A DNA stretch of 37,058 nt from Bacteroidia bacterium (lineage in GTDB: Bacteria > Bacteroidota > Bacteroidia > Bacteroidales > CAJPTX01): the NCBI GenBank assembly GCA_905373475.1, contig CAJPTC010000028.1:1-37058 (forward strand), given 5' to 3'. The translations under genes and the position numbers were made by a program. Position 1 is the first letter of the stretch, and every line of letters starts with the position of its first letter. The notes below the pieces were generated by a model. That model did not search any database, had not been told where the DNA came from, and was given only the letters and a program-made list of their open reading frames with translations. Positions 15,312 through 23,449 of the stretch are shown in pieces.

Positions 15312-16100
15312 TTAGAGATTGGTATCTTGCACCTCGAGCTCCATGCCATCCAGACCAACGTGAACATGCGAGGGCAACATGCCTTCAAAAGAGGCTACTG
15401 GCCCCATTTCGTGGCTCAGGTGCGTAAGATATGCTTCACGTGGCGCAAGCTCAGCAATTAACTGTAGTGCCTCGCTCAAACTTAGGTGCATAGGGTGCTG
15501 CGTATGACGCAACGCATTGATTACAAGCACGTCCAGATCGTGCAGAAGCTCCTTGCTCTCTTGGGGCAAATAGCTACAGTCCGTGATGTAGGCAAACTTG
15601 CCTATTCTGTAGCCAAGGATGGGGAGCGCCCCATGAAATACGCGAAAAGGGAGGAGTTCTAGATCGCCTACCTGTACAGAGGAAAAAGGCTCTTTGAGCT
15701 CATGCACCTCGAGGTCTGGTGCACCTGGGTAACGCTTCTCGGGGGGCATAAATGCATACGGGAAATGCATTTCCAGTGCCTTTATTACGCGTTCTTCTGC
15801 ATACAAAGGCATTGCACCCCGCAGAATCCAATTGTAAGGGCGAATATCGTCTAAACCCGCTACGTGGTCACTATGCTCGTGTGTTACAAAGACAGCATTG
15901 AGGTGTGTAAACCCGCCACGTAACATTTGCTGTCGGAAGTCTGGCCCTATATCAAATGCAATTTGCGTACTACCACTGTCAATGACAGCAGCAGTACGCA
16001 AACGTTTGTCGCGAATATCGCTAGACTGGCATGCGGCACAGCGGCAACCTATTACAGGAATCCCTTGCGAAATTCCCGTTCCCACAAGATGAATGCGCAT
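15312..16100 (-). CDS. PhnP-like metallo-beta-lactamase fold hydrolase
   Basis: A 262-residue MBL-fold enzyme. His74, His76, Asp78 and His79 form the metal motif THEHSDHVAG; a Cys cluster (Cys19, Cys21, Cys24 in GCRCAAC) marks the PhnP-type subgroup, in which it binds a structural zinc; other metal ligands probably include Asp194 (AYITDCSY) and His223-region residues. PhnP splits cyclic ribose phosphates in phosphonate breakdown, but no phosphonate genes are present here and Bacteroidota homologues are mostly unassigned. The gene starts 14 bases downstream of iorB on the same strand and is probably the last gene of the iorA-iorB unit. The tie to indolepyruvate metabolism is positional only. 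Confidence 0.85.
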   Translation of the reverse strand: MRIHLVGTGISQGIPVIGCRCAACQSSDIRDKRLRTAAVIDSGSTQIAFDIGPDFRQQMLRGGFTHLNAVFVTHEHSDHVAGLDDIRPYNWILRGAMPLYAEERVIKALEMHFPYAFMPPEKRYPGAPDLEVHELKEPFSSVQVGDLELLPFRVFHGALPILGYRIGKFAYITDCSYLPQESKELLHDLDVLVINALRHTQHPMHLSLSEALQLIAELAPREAYLTHLSHEMGPVASFEGMLPSHVHVGLDGMELEVQDTNL

Positions 16101-16114
16101 ACCCTAGCTACAAG

Positions 16115-16702
16115 TTACTTTTTAAGGCTATCGGCAAAAGCACGCCCTGCACGCAATGCCTTCAGGTTGGCTTCTACCACATCTGCCCCTTTACGCCCGA
16201 AGATAGCTTCAATCCCCTCCTCGAATTTCGAAAAGTCTATCATGATATAGGGCGACGCAGCCCCCAACATCACCACATTGGCAGCACGTGCAGAACCAGC
16301 TTCCTTGGCGAGTTTGTCGGCATCTAGCACAATGTGACGCGGGTAAGCCTCAATACGCGCCATAACCTCTTCTATATTGGGGTAATTCGGAATGTTCTTA
16401 AAGGGCTCGGAACTCGTGATAAGATACCCCTCCTTATTAAGGTAAGGCAGATAACGCAAGCTTTCCATAGGTTCGCCCGACAGAATAATATCGCAACGAC
16501 CCATAGGGATAAGGTCGGAGGCAATTTCACCATCGGAGAGACGTAGGTGCGACTGTACATCGCCACCCCGTTGGCTCATCCCGTGAGTCTCAGCTTGTTT
16601 CAGATTCAAGCCGCTAGCTACGGCAGCGTGTCCTATGATGGTGGCAACCGAGAGAATCCCTTGTCCACCAACCCCTGCTAAAATAATATCGGTTTTACGC
16701 AT
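16115..16702 (-). CDS. iorB: Indolepyruvate oxidoreductase subunit beta
   Basis: A 195-residue gamma-type subunit of the 2-oxoacid:acceptor oxidoreductase superfamily. GVGGQGILSVATIIGHAA at the N-terminus and ETHGMSQRGGDVQSHLR (about 39-55) are the family signatures. With IorA it decarboxylates aryl pyruvates made by transamination of Trp, Phe and Tyr to aryl-acetyl-CoA and passes electrons to ferredoxin. It starts 22 bases after iorA, and an MBL hydrolase follows. The pathway fits an amino-acid-fermenting, anaerobic organism. The length is normal for the family. Confidence 0.93.
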   Translation of the reverse strand: MRKTDIILAGVGGQGILSVATIIGHAAVASGLNLKQAETHGMSQRGGDVQSHLRLSDGEIASDLIPMGRCDIILSGEPMESLRYLPYLNKEGYLITSSEPFKNIPNYPNIEEVMARIEAYPRHIVLDADKLAKEAGSARAANVVMLGAASPYIMIDFSKFEEGIEAIFGRKGADVVEANLKALRAGRAFADSLKK

Positions 16703-16724
16703 TGCTCGTTAATCCTTTCCCTTA

Positions 16725-18383
16725 TTACTTCTCGCATTCTTTACCAGCTGCTGCCTCTTGCGCCGCTTTAGCCTTCTTTTCTTCTGCCTTTTTCGCGCGT
16801 TGTCTCCGTTCAAACGTCTGAACACATTCGCGCTGCGGAATGATAACCGAAACTCCCTTGTATTCGAGTTCTTCCTTCAGCACGGCCATGTTCTCCTTCA
16901 AGTTCTTTTTCAGAGGCACTTGCAAACGTATATGCGCAGGATCTACACCGAGCCCCTCGCAAATCTTTACAAGGTGACCGAAAGCCGCAGAATCTTGTCC
17001 GCCCGTCATACCTGTGGTAGAATTGTCGGAGATTATCACCGTAATGGGGCTATTCTCATTGACAGCATCGAGCAACCCCGTCATACCACTATGCGTGAAA
17101 GTAGAGTCGCCAATAACCGCCACAGCGGGCACTAGACCAGCGTCAGCAGCTCCCTTTGCCATGGTGATAGAAGCACCCATATCAACGCACGTATTGATAG
17201 CATTGAAAGGAGGAAGCGCGCCGAGTGTATAGCATCCGATGTCGGCAAAAACACGCCCTTGCCCATACTCTGCCATTACGTTGTTCAGCATCTCATACAT
17301 ATCGCGGTGTCCGCAACCTGGGCAGAGTGACGGCGGACGCCCTGCTACAAGTTCGGGGATCGGAGCGCCTTCTTCGATAGGACGCCCAAGTGCCTGTGCT
17401 ACCAGATTCGGATTAAGCTCGCCATCGCGAGGTAGTAACCCGTTCAAACGACCGCTAATCTTCTTCCCTTCGTTGAGATAACCGCGCAGCATCTCCTCAA
17501 CCATGGGCGAACCTTCCTCCATAACAATAAGCTCGGAGCAGTAGTCGTAAATCTCTTTTACGAGCTTACGTGGCATCGGGTACTGTGTAATCTTCAGGAT
17601 ACTATACTCATGCTTTTCTGCACCAAGCACTTCCATGAGGTAGTTGTAGGCAATACCCGTGGTGATAATCCCCACACCATTGGCTTTCCCCTTTACAAGC
17701 TTGTTGTAGGGCGAAGCGTCAGAGTCAGCTTCCATTTTGGGTTGCATTGCCAGCAACTGCTTGTAGTTGCGTTTTGCAATAGCAGGTAATAAAACAAATT
17801 GACGCGGATCTTCGGGCAGCGACATGGTGTTCTGCGCCTTCTTCTCTTTTACCAACTGCACGCCCGCACGCGAGTGCGCCATACGTGTTGTAACGCGGAG
17901 TAACACGGGCGTATTCATAGCCTCGGAAAGCGCAAAGCCCTTGCCTACCATTTCGTAAGCCTCCTGCTGATTGGAAGGCTCAAGGCAAGGTACAAGCGCG
18001 AAACGCGCGTAGTTACGGCTGTCTTGTTCGTTCTGCGAGCTATGCATCGAGGGATCGTCTGCCACAAGTACTACAAGCCCACCGTTTACGCCCGTAATAG
18101 CAGCATTCACAAATGCATCAGCGGCTACATTCAGCCCAACGTGCTTGAAGCAAACCATCGCCCGCTTGCCAGCGTAAGACATCCCAATTGCGGCCTCCAT
18201 CGCGGTCTTCTCATTAGCCGACCATCTGCGGTGAATTCCTAAGGTAGCAGCCTCTTTCGAGAGCTGTACATATTCCATGATTTCGGTACTGGGCGTCCCT
18301 GGGTAAGCATAAACCCCCGACACACCTGCATCGATTGCACCCTGGGCTATCGCCTCGTCGCCCAGCATCAAGCGTTTCTCCAT
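16725..18383 (-). CDS. iorA: Indolepyruvate oxidoreductase subunit alpha
   Basis: A 552-residue subunit holding the transketolase-like pyrimidine domain at the N-terminus (GDEAIAQGAIDAGVSGVYAY) and the thiamine-pyrophosphate-binding domain (CPGCGHRD, Cys354 and Cys357, then GDSTFTHSGMTG). Archaeal IorA has a C-terminal ferredoxin-type domain with two 4Fe-4S clusters; here the C-terminus after about residue 520 is only a Lys/Ala/Glu-rich helix (RRQRAKKAEEKKAKAAQEAA) with no CxxCxxC pattern. Electrons must then pass to an external carrier. It is first in an operon with iorB and a PhnP-like hydrolase. Start is clear, with an AGAGGA ribosome site upstream. The enzyme assignment is firm. Confidence 0.93.
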   Translation of the reverse strand: MEKRLMLGDEAIAQGAIDAGVSGVYAYPGTPSTEIMEYVQLSKEAATLGIHRRWSANEKTAMEAAIGMSYAGKRAMVCFKHVGLNVAADAFVNAAITGVNGGLVVLVADDPSMHSSQNEQDSRNYARFALVPCLEPSNQQEAYEMVGKGFALSEAMNTPVLLRVTTRMAHSRAGVQLVKEKKAQNTMSLPEDPRQFVLLPAIAKRNYKQLLAMQPKMEADSDASPYNKLVKGKANGVGIITTGIAYNYLMEVLGAEKHEYSILKITQYPMPRKLVKEIYDYCSELIVMEEGSPMVEEMLRGYLNEGKKISGRLNGLLPRDGELNPNLVAQALGRPIEEGAPIPELVAGRPPSLCPGCGHRDMYEMLNNVMAEYGQGRVFADIGCYTLGALPPFNAINTCVDMGASITMAKGAADAGLVPAVAVIGDSTFTHSGMTGLLDAVNENSPITVIISDNSTTGMTGGQDSAAFGHLVKICEGLGVDPAHIRLQVPLKKNLKENMAVLKEELEYKGVSVIIPQRECVQTFERRQRAKKAEEKKAKAAQEAAAGKECEK

Positions 18384-18604
18384 ATTGCAATCCTCTTATG
18401 TTTTCAAGTATGAGACTTTAGCGTCCTTATTATCAACACGAAATTACTACTTCTGTTGCGAGCGGAGTGTTTCTAGTGTCTTTTTAGAAAGAATATAAAG
18501 TCTGTAACCATTGCACCCAAGCTGGAGACTAAGAAAACGTTCTCCTCTCTTTGTTTTACCAAATTCCGATACGTTCCTTGCAATCCTACTGATACTTAAT
18601 AGGT

Positions 18605-18635
18605 TTTGGTGTTACCTCGGAGTAACCTATCTTTG
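18605..18635 (+). promoter_or_regulatory. Promoter with embedded operator for the TetR-flavoprotein operon
   Basis: TTTG at 18605-18608 (-33) and TATCTTTG at 18628-18635 (-7) are 19 bases apart, a full Bacteroidota promoter. Between them GTTAC-6-GTAAC (18611-18626) is a dyad, well placed to block RNA polymerase. It is the likely operator of the downstream TetR gene (autoregulation). Confidence 0.7.
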
Positions 18636-18679
18636 TGCAGGCAAAAAAGGGATTTAAGTTCCGAGAATCAGTTGGATAT

Positions 18680-19285
18680 ATGAAGAATCGCGAAAATACG
18701 GAGCGTCGCATCCTAGCAGCGGTAGATCGTATTGTAGCCGAGAAAGGTTTCGAGGGCATTGGTGTAAACGCCGTGGCGCAAGAAGCGGGCGTGGCGAAGA
18801 TGCTCATCTATCGTTACTTCGGCGGGCGCGAAGGATTGGTAACTCACTATATCTTGCAGGGCGATTTTTGGTCAAATGTTGCGGTAGATTTTGACAATCA
18901 GCTCACGCTTCGTGAGAATCTAAAACTTCTGTTTCGGAAACAAATTGAACAGCTCCAAGAGAACGTCTCAATGCGCCGGTTGCTACGTTGGGAATTGGTA
19001 ACCAACGATACATTGCCCGATTTGCTTTTTGAAAGACGCGAAGCCAATGGACGCACCATTATCGACGCGCTATGCACTCTTACCCATGCTTCGCGCACAG
19101 AGGTAGCCGCACTCTCCGCCATTCTGTCGGCCTCTATGAGTTATCTGGCATTATTATCCGAACGTCATTCCCAATACAACGACCTCGATCTGCGAACCGC
19201 TGAAGGGTGGGAAGCCATCGAAAAAGGGGTTGACTTGGTTATTGATATGTGGTTGGAACACGTAAAACGAAGTAACACAAACTAG
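18680..19285 (+). CDS. TetR-family transcriptional regulator
   Basis: 201 residues counted from the ATG at 18680; a start 45 bases upstream was rejected because it falls on the promoter -7 box. Residues about 8-55 form the DNA-binding domain (ERRILAAVDRIV, then GVNAVAQEAGVAKMLIYRYF, the recognition helix), and the rest is an all-helical ligand domain without a recognisable subfamily. It precedes an Acg-type flavoprotein gene by 12 bases, and a dyad sits in its promoter. Inferred: it represses its own operon and is released by a small molecule, perhaps a quinone, nitro compound or other oxidant handled by the flavoprotein. The ligand cannot be told from sequence. Confidence 0.9.
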   Translation: MKNRENTERRILAAVDRIVAEKGFEGIGVNAVAQEAGVAKMLIYRYFGGREGLVTHYILQGDFWSNVAVDFDNQLTLRENLKLLFRKQIEQLQENVSMRRLLRWELVTNDTLPDLLFERREANGRTIIDALCTLTHASRTEVAALSAILSASMSYLALLSERHSQYNDLDLRTAEGWEAIEKGVDLVIDMWLEHVKRSNTN

Positions 19286-19297
19286 CACAACAAACAA

Positions 19298-20290
19298 ATG
19301 TTAAACCAAATGGCTACTCCCAACGCAGATTTTGCGTTTATGGTGGAACAGGCAATTAAAGCACCTTCGGGGCATAACACACAACCGTGGCTTTTCGCAC
19401 TCCGCGAGAATAGCATTTCGATCTATCCAGACCGTACGAAAGCGCTACCTGTGGTAGACCCGAATAATAGAGAACTTTTTGTGAGTTTGGGCTGCGCCAC
19501 TGAGAATCTCTGCATCTCCGCAACGCACAAGTGTTACGACCCCATAGTGCAGATAGATCCTGCAAACTCGGAGATTCGAGTAACACTAGCACGCAAGGAA
19601 CATTGTATTGCAACGCCTCTGTTTTCGCAAATAGCTAGCCGACAAACGAATCGGAGCGTATACAATGCCAAATTGATTTCAGAGGACAAGATAGAGAGCC
19701 TGCGTTCGCTGCCGCGCGATCCGAACGTAGCAATTCGTTTCTTTGCTCGCGGTAGTAGTGAATTTAACAAGATTGCTACTCTAATTTACGAGGGAAATCG
19801 GATTCAAATGAAGGACTCAGCTTTCCGCGCAGAGCTGAAACAATGGATGCGCTACAATAAGCACCATCAGGATGCTACGCACGACGGATTGAGTTATGCC
19901 GTATTCGGAGCTCCGAATCTACCAAAATGGTTAGTGCGCCCCATTATGTCGCACATGCTAAATGCGCGGACTCAAAACCAGAGCGACAAGAAAAAGATTG
20001 AATCGTCGTCTCATTTCGTCTTGTTTACTACCAAGCACGATGATATATACGACTGGGTAAATTTGGGCAGGACGCTAGAACGTTTTCAGCTGCGTACTAC
20101 GGAGATGGGGTTGGCTCATGCCTACATGAATCAGCCCAACGAAATCCCAGAGCTAGAAGAGCTACTTACCAACGAATTAAGATTGGACGACGAGTATCCG
20201 ACAATTCTCCTACGTATAGGCTATGCGCCACGCATGCCTTATTCTTTGCGTCGTGCACCGCGTTTTTGTATCACGAACGACAGCCTTTGA
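19298..20290 (+). CDS. Acg-type nitroreductase-family flavoprotein
   Basis: A 330-residue protein of the nitroreductase superfamily, of the double-length kind seen in Acg proteins. Features are the N-terminal FMN site APSGHNTQPWLFAL, SLGCATENLCI (about 65-78), SRQTNRSVYNAKL (about 110-122) and the C-terminal half with LGRTLERFQLRTTEMGLAHAY and LLRIGYAP. Acg proteins bind or sequester FMN and some are stress proteins without proven reductase activity; others reduce nitro compounds. It is second in an operon with a TetR gene (12-base gap) and ends before a terminator. An alternative ATG four codons in is also possible. Substrate unknown. Confidence 0.82.
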   Translation: MLNQMATPNADFAFMVEQAIKAPSGHNTQPWLFALRENSISIYPDRTKALPVVDPNNRELFVSLGCATENLCISATHKCYDPIVQIDPANSEIRVTLARKEHCIATPLFSQIASRQTNRSVYNAKLISEDKIESLRSLPRDPNVAIRFFARGSSEFNKIATLIYEGNRIQMKDSAFRAELKQWMRYNKHHQDATHDGLSYAVFGAPNLPKWLVRPIMSHMLNARTQNQSDKKKIESSSHFVLFTTKHDDIYDWVNLGRTLERFQLRTTEMGLAHAYMNQPNEIPELEELLTNELRLDDEYPTILLRIGYAPRMPYSLRRAPRFCITNDSL

Positions 20291-20411
20291 TTGTGGTGAT
20301 GAGGCTGTTTACCGCAAACAAGCTCCATAGAAGGCATATCTCAATTTGAAAAAAAGGCAGGATTAGCGTAGATACTGAGCGGGCTAGTGGCGTTTTACTA
20401 CGACCAATAAC

Positions 20412-20446
20412 AAAAGAGGGTGTTCCCCGTATAGGAACACCCTTTA
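20412..20446. terminator. Bidirectional terminator between flavoprotein gene and rplI
   Basis: GGGTGTTCC (20418-20426) pairs with GGAACACCC (20434-20442) around seven bases, with T-rich flanks on both strands. The 175-base gap holds nothing else I can support. Confidence 0.85.
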
Positions 20447-20465
20447 TCATACCAAAACAAACTGC

Positions 20466-20963
20466 CTATTCGGATACTACTTGGAAAGTAATCTGCGCGC
20501 TAAGCTCCTTGTAGAGCTTAATCTTTGCATGATATGTACCGATTTCCTTTACAGGGTCTTCAATGGTAATGTCGTGTCTATCCACATTAACCCCTTTTTC
20601 CGCCAAAGCTTCTGCAAGCTGTATGGTTGTTACCGAACCAAAGATCTTGCCTGTAGTACTCGTTTTAGCACCAATTACAAGCTTAATCTTTGACAGCTCA
20701 TTAGCACGCGCACTCGCTTCTTGGCGCAACTTCTCTTCCTTGTGTTGCTGCTGACGCTTGATCTCTTCGTGCTGACGAAGCACAGAAGGCGTTACAGCTA
20801 CTGCCACTTTCTTAGGAATAAGATAGTTGCGTGCATAGCCAGCACGAACTTCTACCATATCATCCTTATCGCCGAGTCCACGAACATTCTCGGTTAAGAT
20901 GACACGAATACACCCTTTCTTGAGGGGTTGTTTCAACTGCTCGTTGTTACTATTCACCGCCAT
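20466..20963 (-). CDS. rplI: Large ribosomal subunit protein bL9, N-terminally extended
   Basis: 165 residues; the core from residue 19 on (RVILTENVRGLGDKDDMVEV, GYARNYLIPKKVAV) is typical bL9, followed by the long helix and the C-terminal domain. Normal bL9 begins directly at this strand; here 18 extra residues (MAVNSNNEQLKQPLKKGC) precede it. The start is supported by an AGGAGGG site at 20971-20977, seven bases upstream, and by the lack of another Met before residue 36. It is last in the rpsF-rpsR-rplI operon, 12 bases after rpsR. bL9 binds 23S rRNA at the L1 stalk base and affects translational fidelity. What the extension does is unknown. Confidence 0.93.
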   Translation of the reverse strand: MAVNSNNEQLKQPLKKGCIRVILTENVRGLGDKDDMVEVRAGYARNYLIPKKVAVAVTPSVLRQHEEIKRQQQHKEEKLRQEASARANELSKIKLVIGAKTSTTGKIFGSVTTIQLAEALAEKGVNVDRHDITIEDPVKEIGTYHAKIKLYKELSAQITFQVVSE

Positions 20964-20975
20964 TGAAAGTCCCTC

Positions 20976-21248
20976 CTACTTTAACAAGTCTGTAACGAAC
21001 GGCAGTAGCGCCAAGTGACGCGCACGCTTGATAGCCTGTGCCACACGACGCTGATACTTCAGTGAAGTACCCGTAAGACGACGAGGTAAAATCTTCCCTT
21101 GTTCATTTAAGAATTTCTTGAGGAACTCGGGATCCTTGTAGTCTACGTACTTGATACCGTTTTTCTTGAAACGGCAATAACGCTTCCGCTTAACTTCTAC
21201 GGTGGGCGGAGCTAAATAACGAATCTCACCTCCACGTGCTTGTACCAT
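20976..21248 (-). CDS. rpsR: Small ribosomal subunit protein bS18
   Basis: 90 residues, with the family core KRKRYCRFKKNGIKYVDYKD and the C-terminal RLTGTSLKYQRRVAQAIKRA and ARHLALLPF. bS18 binds the 30S platform next to bS6. Its ATG shares one base with the stop codon of rpsF (TAATG), which couples translation of the two partners. The single Cys (YCRF) does not make a zinc site. Length and order rpsF-rpsR-rplI are usual for Bacteroidota. Confidence 0.97.
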   Translation of the reverse strand: MVQARGGEIRYLAPPTVEVKRKRYCRFKKNGIKYVDYKDPEFLKKFLNEQGKILPRRLTGTSLKYQRRVAQAIKRARHLALLPFVTDLLK

Positions 21249-21619
21249 TACTTATTCTCCTCCTCATTTTGTTTTGTGCTCTCGCCTTCCGTCTTCTTCA
21301 TGCGACGCTTGTTTGCGTACTCAAGACCATCCTTATCGAGGCGCACCGTCAAGAAACGAATTATGCGCTCGTCGCGGCGGAACTGAGTCTCGAGACGATC
21401 TACCATATCGCCCGCAGCTGCGAACTGGAACAAGAAATAGTAGCCATTCTCCTTCTTCTGAATGGGGTAGGCTAGCTTCTTCAGCCCCCAATTCTCCTCA
21501 TTTTCCATCTCTCCACCATTACCTGTGATGAAGGAGCGGAACTTCTCGACTGTCTCCTTTACCTGAGTATCAGATAAAACGGGAGTTGCAATGAAGACAG
21601 TCTCATAATGATTCATCAT
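21248..21619 (-). CDS. rpsF: Small ribosomal subunit protein bS6
   Basis: 123 residues; the fold is marked by HYETVFIATPVLSDTQV, ENWGLKKLAYPIQKKENGYY and RRDERIIRFLTVRL. The C-terminus ends in a short charged tail (TEGESTKQNEEENK). It is first in the operon with rpsR and rplI, with a one-base overlap at rpsR. In some bacteria bS6:bS18 represses this operon through its mRNA leader; the leader here (about 21620-21656) is short and I could not recognise that structure. A -7 box is at 21657-21664. Confidence 0.97.
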   Translation of the reverse strand: MMNHYETVFIATPVLSDTQVKETVEKFRSFITGNGGEMENEENWGLKKLAYPIQKKENGYYFLFQFAAAGDMVDRLETQFRRDERIIRFLTVRLDKDGLEYANKRRMKKTEGESTKQNEEENK

Positions 21620-21656
21620 TCCTAAACTCTCAAAAAATTGTTGTTAAACACGGGGA

Positions 21657-21664
21657 CAAAGTTA
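21657..21664 (-). promoter_or_regulatory. Candidate -7 box of the rpsF operon
   Basis: On the - strand TAACTTTG fits TAnnTTTG, about 38 bases upstream of the rpsF ATG; no clear -33. Confidence 0.5.
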
Positions 21665-21740
21665 CTTAAAGTTTTTAATTCGCTGCACAGGTCTACACTT
21701 CTGTTTTTCAGCTGCCTAACAAGTCACTCCTCTGGAAACG

Positions 21741-21785
21741 AAAAAACGGAACAGAGCGGAAATGCCTTATTTCCACTTTGTTCCG
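21741..21785 (-). terminator. Intrinsic terminator after pepD
   Basis: On the - strand CGGAACA...ATTTCC pairing (outer CGGAACA/TGTTCCG, inner GGAAAT/ATTTCC) is followed by six T residues at 21741-21746. Confidence 0.85.
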
Positions 21786-21808
21786 TCTCCAACAATGATA
21801 AGAATAAA

Positions 21809-23278
21809 CTAATGCGCACCCTGCTTCGGAGCGTTGCGCAATATTTCTAGAAGCAGATCCCAGAATTTCTTGGTTGTGGGAATATCCAGTCGTTCGTCGG
21901 GCGAGTGTACACCACGAATGGTTGGACCGAAAGAAACCATGTCTAGCGACGGATATTTTTCCAAGAAGAGCCCACATTCAAGCCCTGCATGTATAGCGCG
22001 CACTACTGGCTTCTGTCCGAATAAATCGGTGTAGGCTTTCTCTGCAACGCGAAGAATCGGAGAATTCGTATTGGGCGCCCAACCTGGGTAACCATCGGAA
22101 TGCAACACAGTGCATCCTGCCAACAAGAATACACTTTCCACGGCGGTTGCTATGTACTGTTTGGCAGATTCTACCGAACTACGCTGGCTTGTAGCAATTT
22201 CCAATGCATTGCCCTCCTCTGCCCTTTTCACCGACGCTAGGTTGGTAGAGGTTTCCACGAGCCCCGGAATTTCGCGGCTCATCTCTATCACGCCATGGTG
22301 CATAGTATAGAGCAAGTGGAGAAGCCGCAATTTGTCGGTGTTCATCATTACGGGCATAGGCGTTGCAGGATCAAGCGAGACGCTAATATTAGCCTCCGTA
22401 GCCCTATACTCTTGCACCAATTCGCCCCCAAAATGCTGAATGAAGTGTTCCATTTTCGAGACAGAATCTTCGGGAAGCGCTACGATGGCATACGCCTCAC
22501 GGGGAATGGCATTACGCAAATTACCCCCTTCTAGGATAGCCAGTGCCAAAGGCACTTCACGCTCCAGGTGCATCAAAATTCGTACCAACAACTTAATGGA
22601 GTTTGCCAGCCCCTTATTGATATCGTCGCCCGAATGACCACCCGTAAGCCCCGCAACTGCAATTTTGTAAAACTTTGACCCCTCCGCAGGCTTCGTAGTC
22701 CGATAGATAAAACGCCCTACTGTGTCTAGGCCACCAGCACAACCTATAAACAGCTCGCCTTCATCTTCCGAATCGAGGTTAAGCAGTATATCGCTCTGAA
22801 AGAAGCCCGCCTGAATGGCAAAAGCTCCCGTCAAGCCCGTTTCCTCGTCCACCGTAAAGAGACATTCCAACGGCCCGTGTTGCACCGTGGGGTCTGTTAG
22901 AACCGCCAGCTGTGCGGCACAGCCAATTCCGTCGTCTGCGCCAAGCGTTGTGCCTTTAGCACGTACCCAGTTGCCATCGATGTAGGGAATTATAGGATCG
23001 CGCATAAAATCGTGCGCACAATCCGAATTCTTCTCACAAACCATATCCATATGGCTCTGGAGGACGATAGAACGTCGGTCTTCCATTCCCGCTGTTGCGG
23101 GCTTGCGCATTAGTACATTTCCCACAGCATCGCGGTGTGTTTCTATGCCATGACGCTCACCAAAAGCCTGCAAATAGGCACTTATTTGCTCCTCGTGTTT
23201 GGAGGGACGCGGAATCTGGGAGAGTTCTGCAAAATGTTCCCAAAGAATCTTGGGTTCGAGATCTTGAATACGACTCAT
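21809..23278 (-). CDS. pepD: Aminoacyl-histidine dipeptidase PepD
   Basis: A 489-residue M20-family metallopeptidase of the PepD (Xaa-His dipeptidase) group. Metal-binding segments in order are QSHMDMVCEK (His and Asp near 80), TLGADDGIG, VDEETGLTGA (Glu pair), and LLNLDSEDEGELF, with a His near the C-terminus (VRAIHAGLECG). The lid domain lies at about 205-390 (GLTGGHSGDDINKG). PepD hydrolyses dipeptides including carnosine-like ones, in the cytoplasm, which fits the peptide-using lifestyle suggested by the DPP5-like and M16 enzymes. It has its own terminator and is not in an operon with the ribosomal genes downstream. Confidence 0.95.
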   Translation of the reverse strand: MSRIQDLEPKILWEHFAELSQIPRPSKHEEQISAYLQAFGERHGIETHRDAVGNVLMRKPATAGMEDRRSIVLQSHMDMVCEKNSDCAHDFMRDPIIPYIDGNWVRAKGTTLGADDGIGCAAQLAVLTDPTVQHGPLECLFTVDEETGLTGAFAIQAGFFQSDILLNLDSEDEGELFIGCAGGLDTVGRFIYRTTKPAEGSKFYKIAVAGLTGGHSGDDINKGLANSIKLLVRILMHLEREVPLALAILEGGNLRNAIPREAYAIVALPEDSVSKMEHFIQHFGGELVQEYRATEANISVSLDPATPMPVMMNTDKLRLLHLLYTMHHGVIEMSREIPGLVETSTNLASVKRAEEGNALEIATSQRSSVESAKQYIATAVESVFLLAGCTVLHSDGYPGWAPNTNSPILRVAEKAYTDLFGQKPVVRAIHAGLECGLFLEKYPSLDMVSFGPTIRGVHSPDERLDIPTTKKFWDLLLEILRNAPKQGAH

Positions 23279-23397
23279 GGTTACAAAAATTGAGTTTGTT
23301 ACTGCCCCTTAAAACGCAACAGACGGTGGTAAAGTACCTCGGGGTGCATCTTTTACACCGTTTCTTTATTTCTCGCGTCTTGGAGTCTAATACCCAA

Positions 23398-23428
23398 AGA
23401 AAAAGCCCCACCCAACGGGTGAGGCTTT
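23398..23428 (-). terminator. Intrinsic terminator after the 297-residue lipoprotein
   Basis: On the - strand AAAGCCTCACCC pairs with GGGTGGGGCTTTTT around a short loop; ends in a T-run. Confidence 0.85.
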
Positions 23429-23449
23429 ACTTTCCCTAAACAGGATAAA

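Noticed and set aside
18635..18679. Longer start for the TetR gene
   Set aside because: It begins on the -7 box of the promoter.
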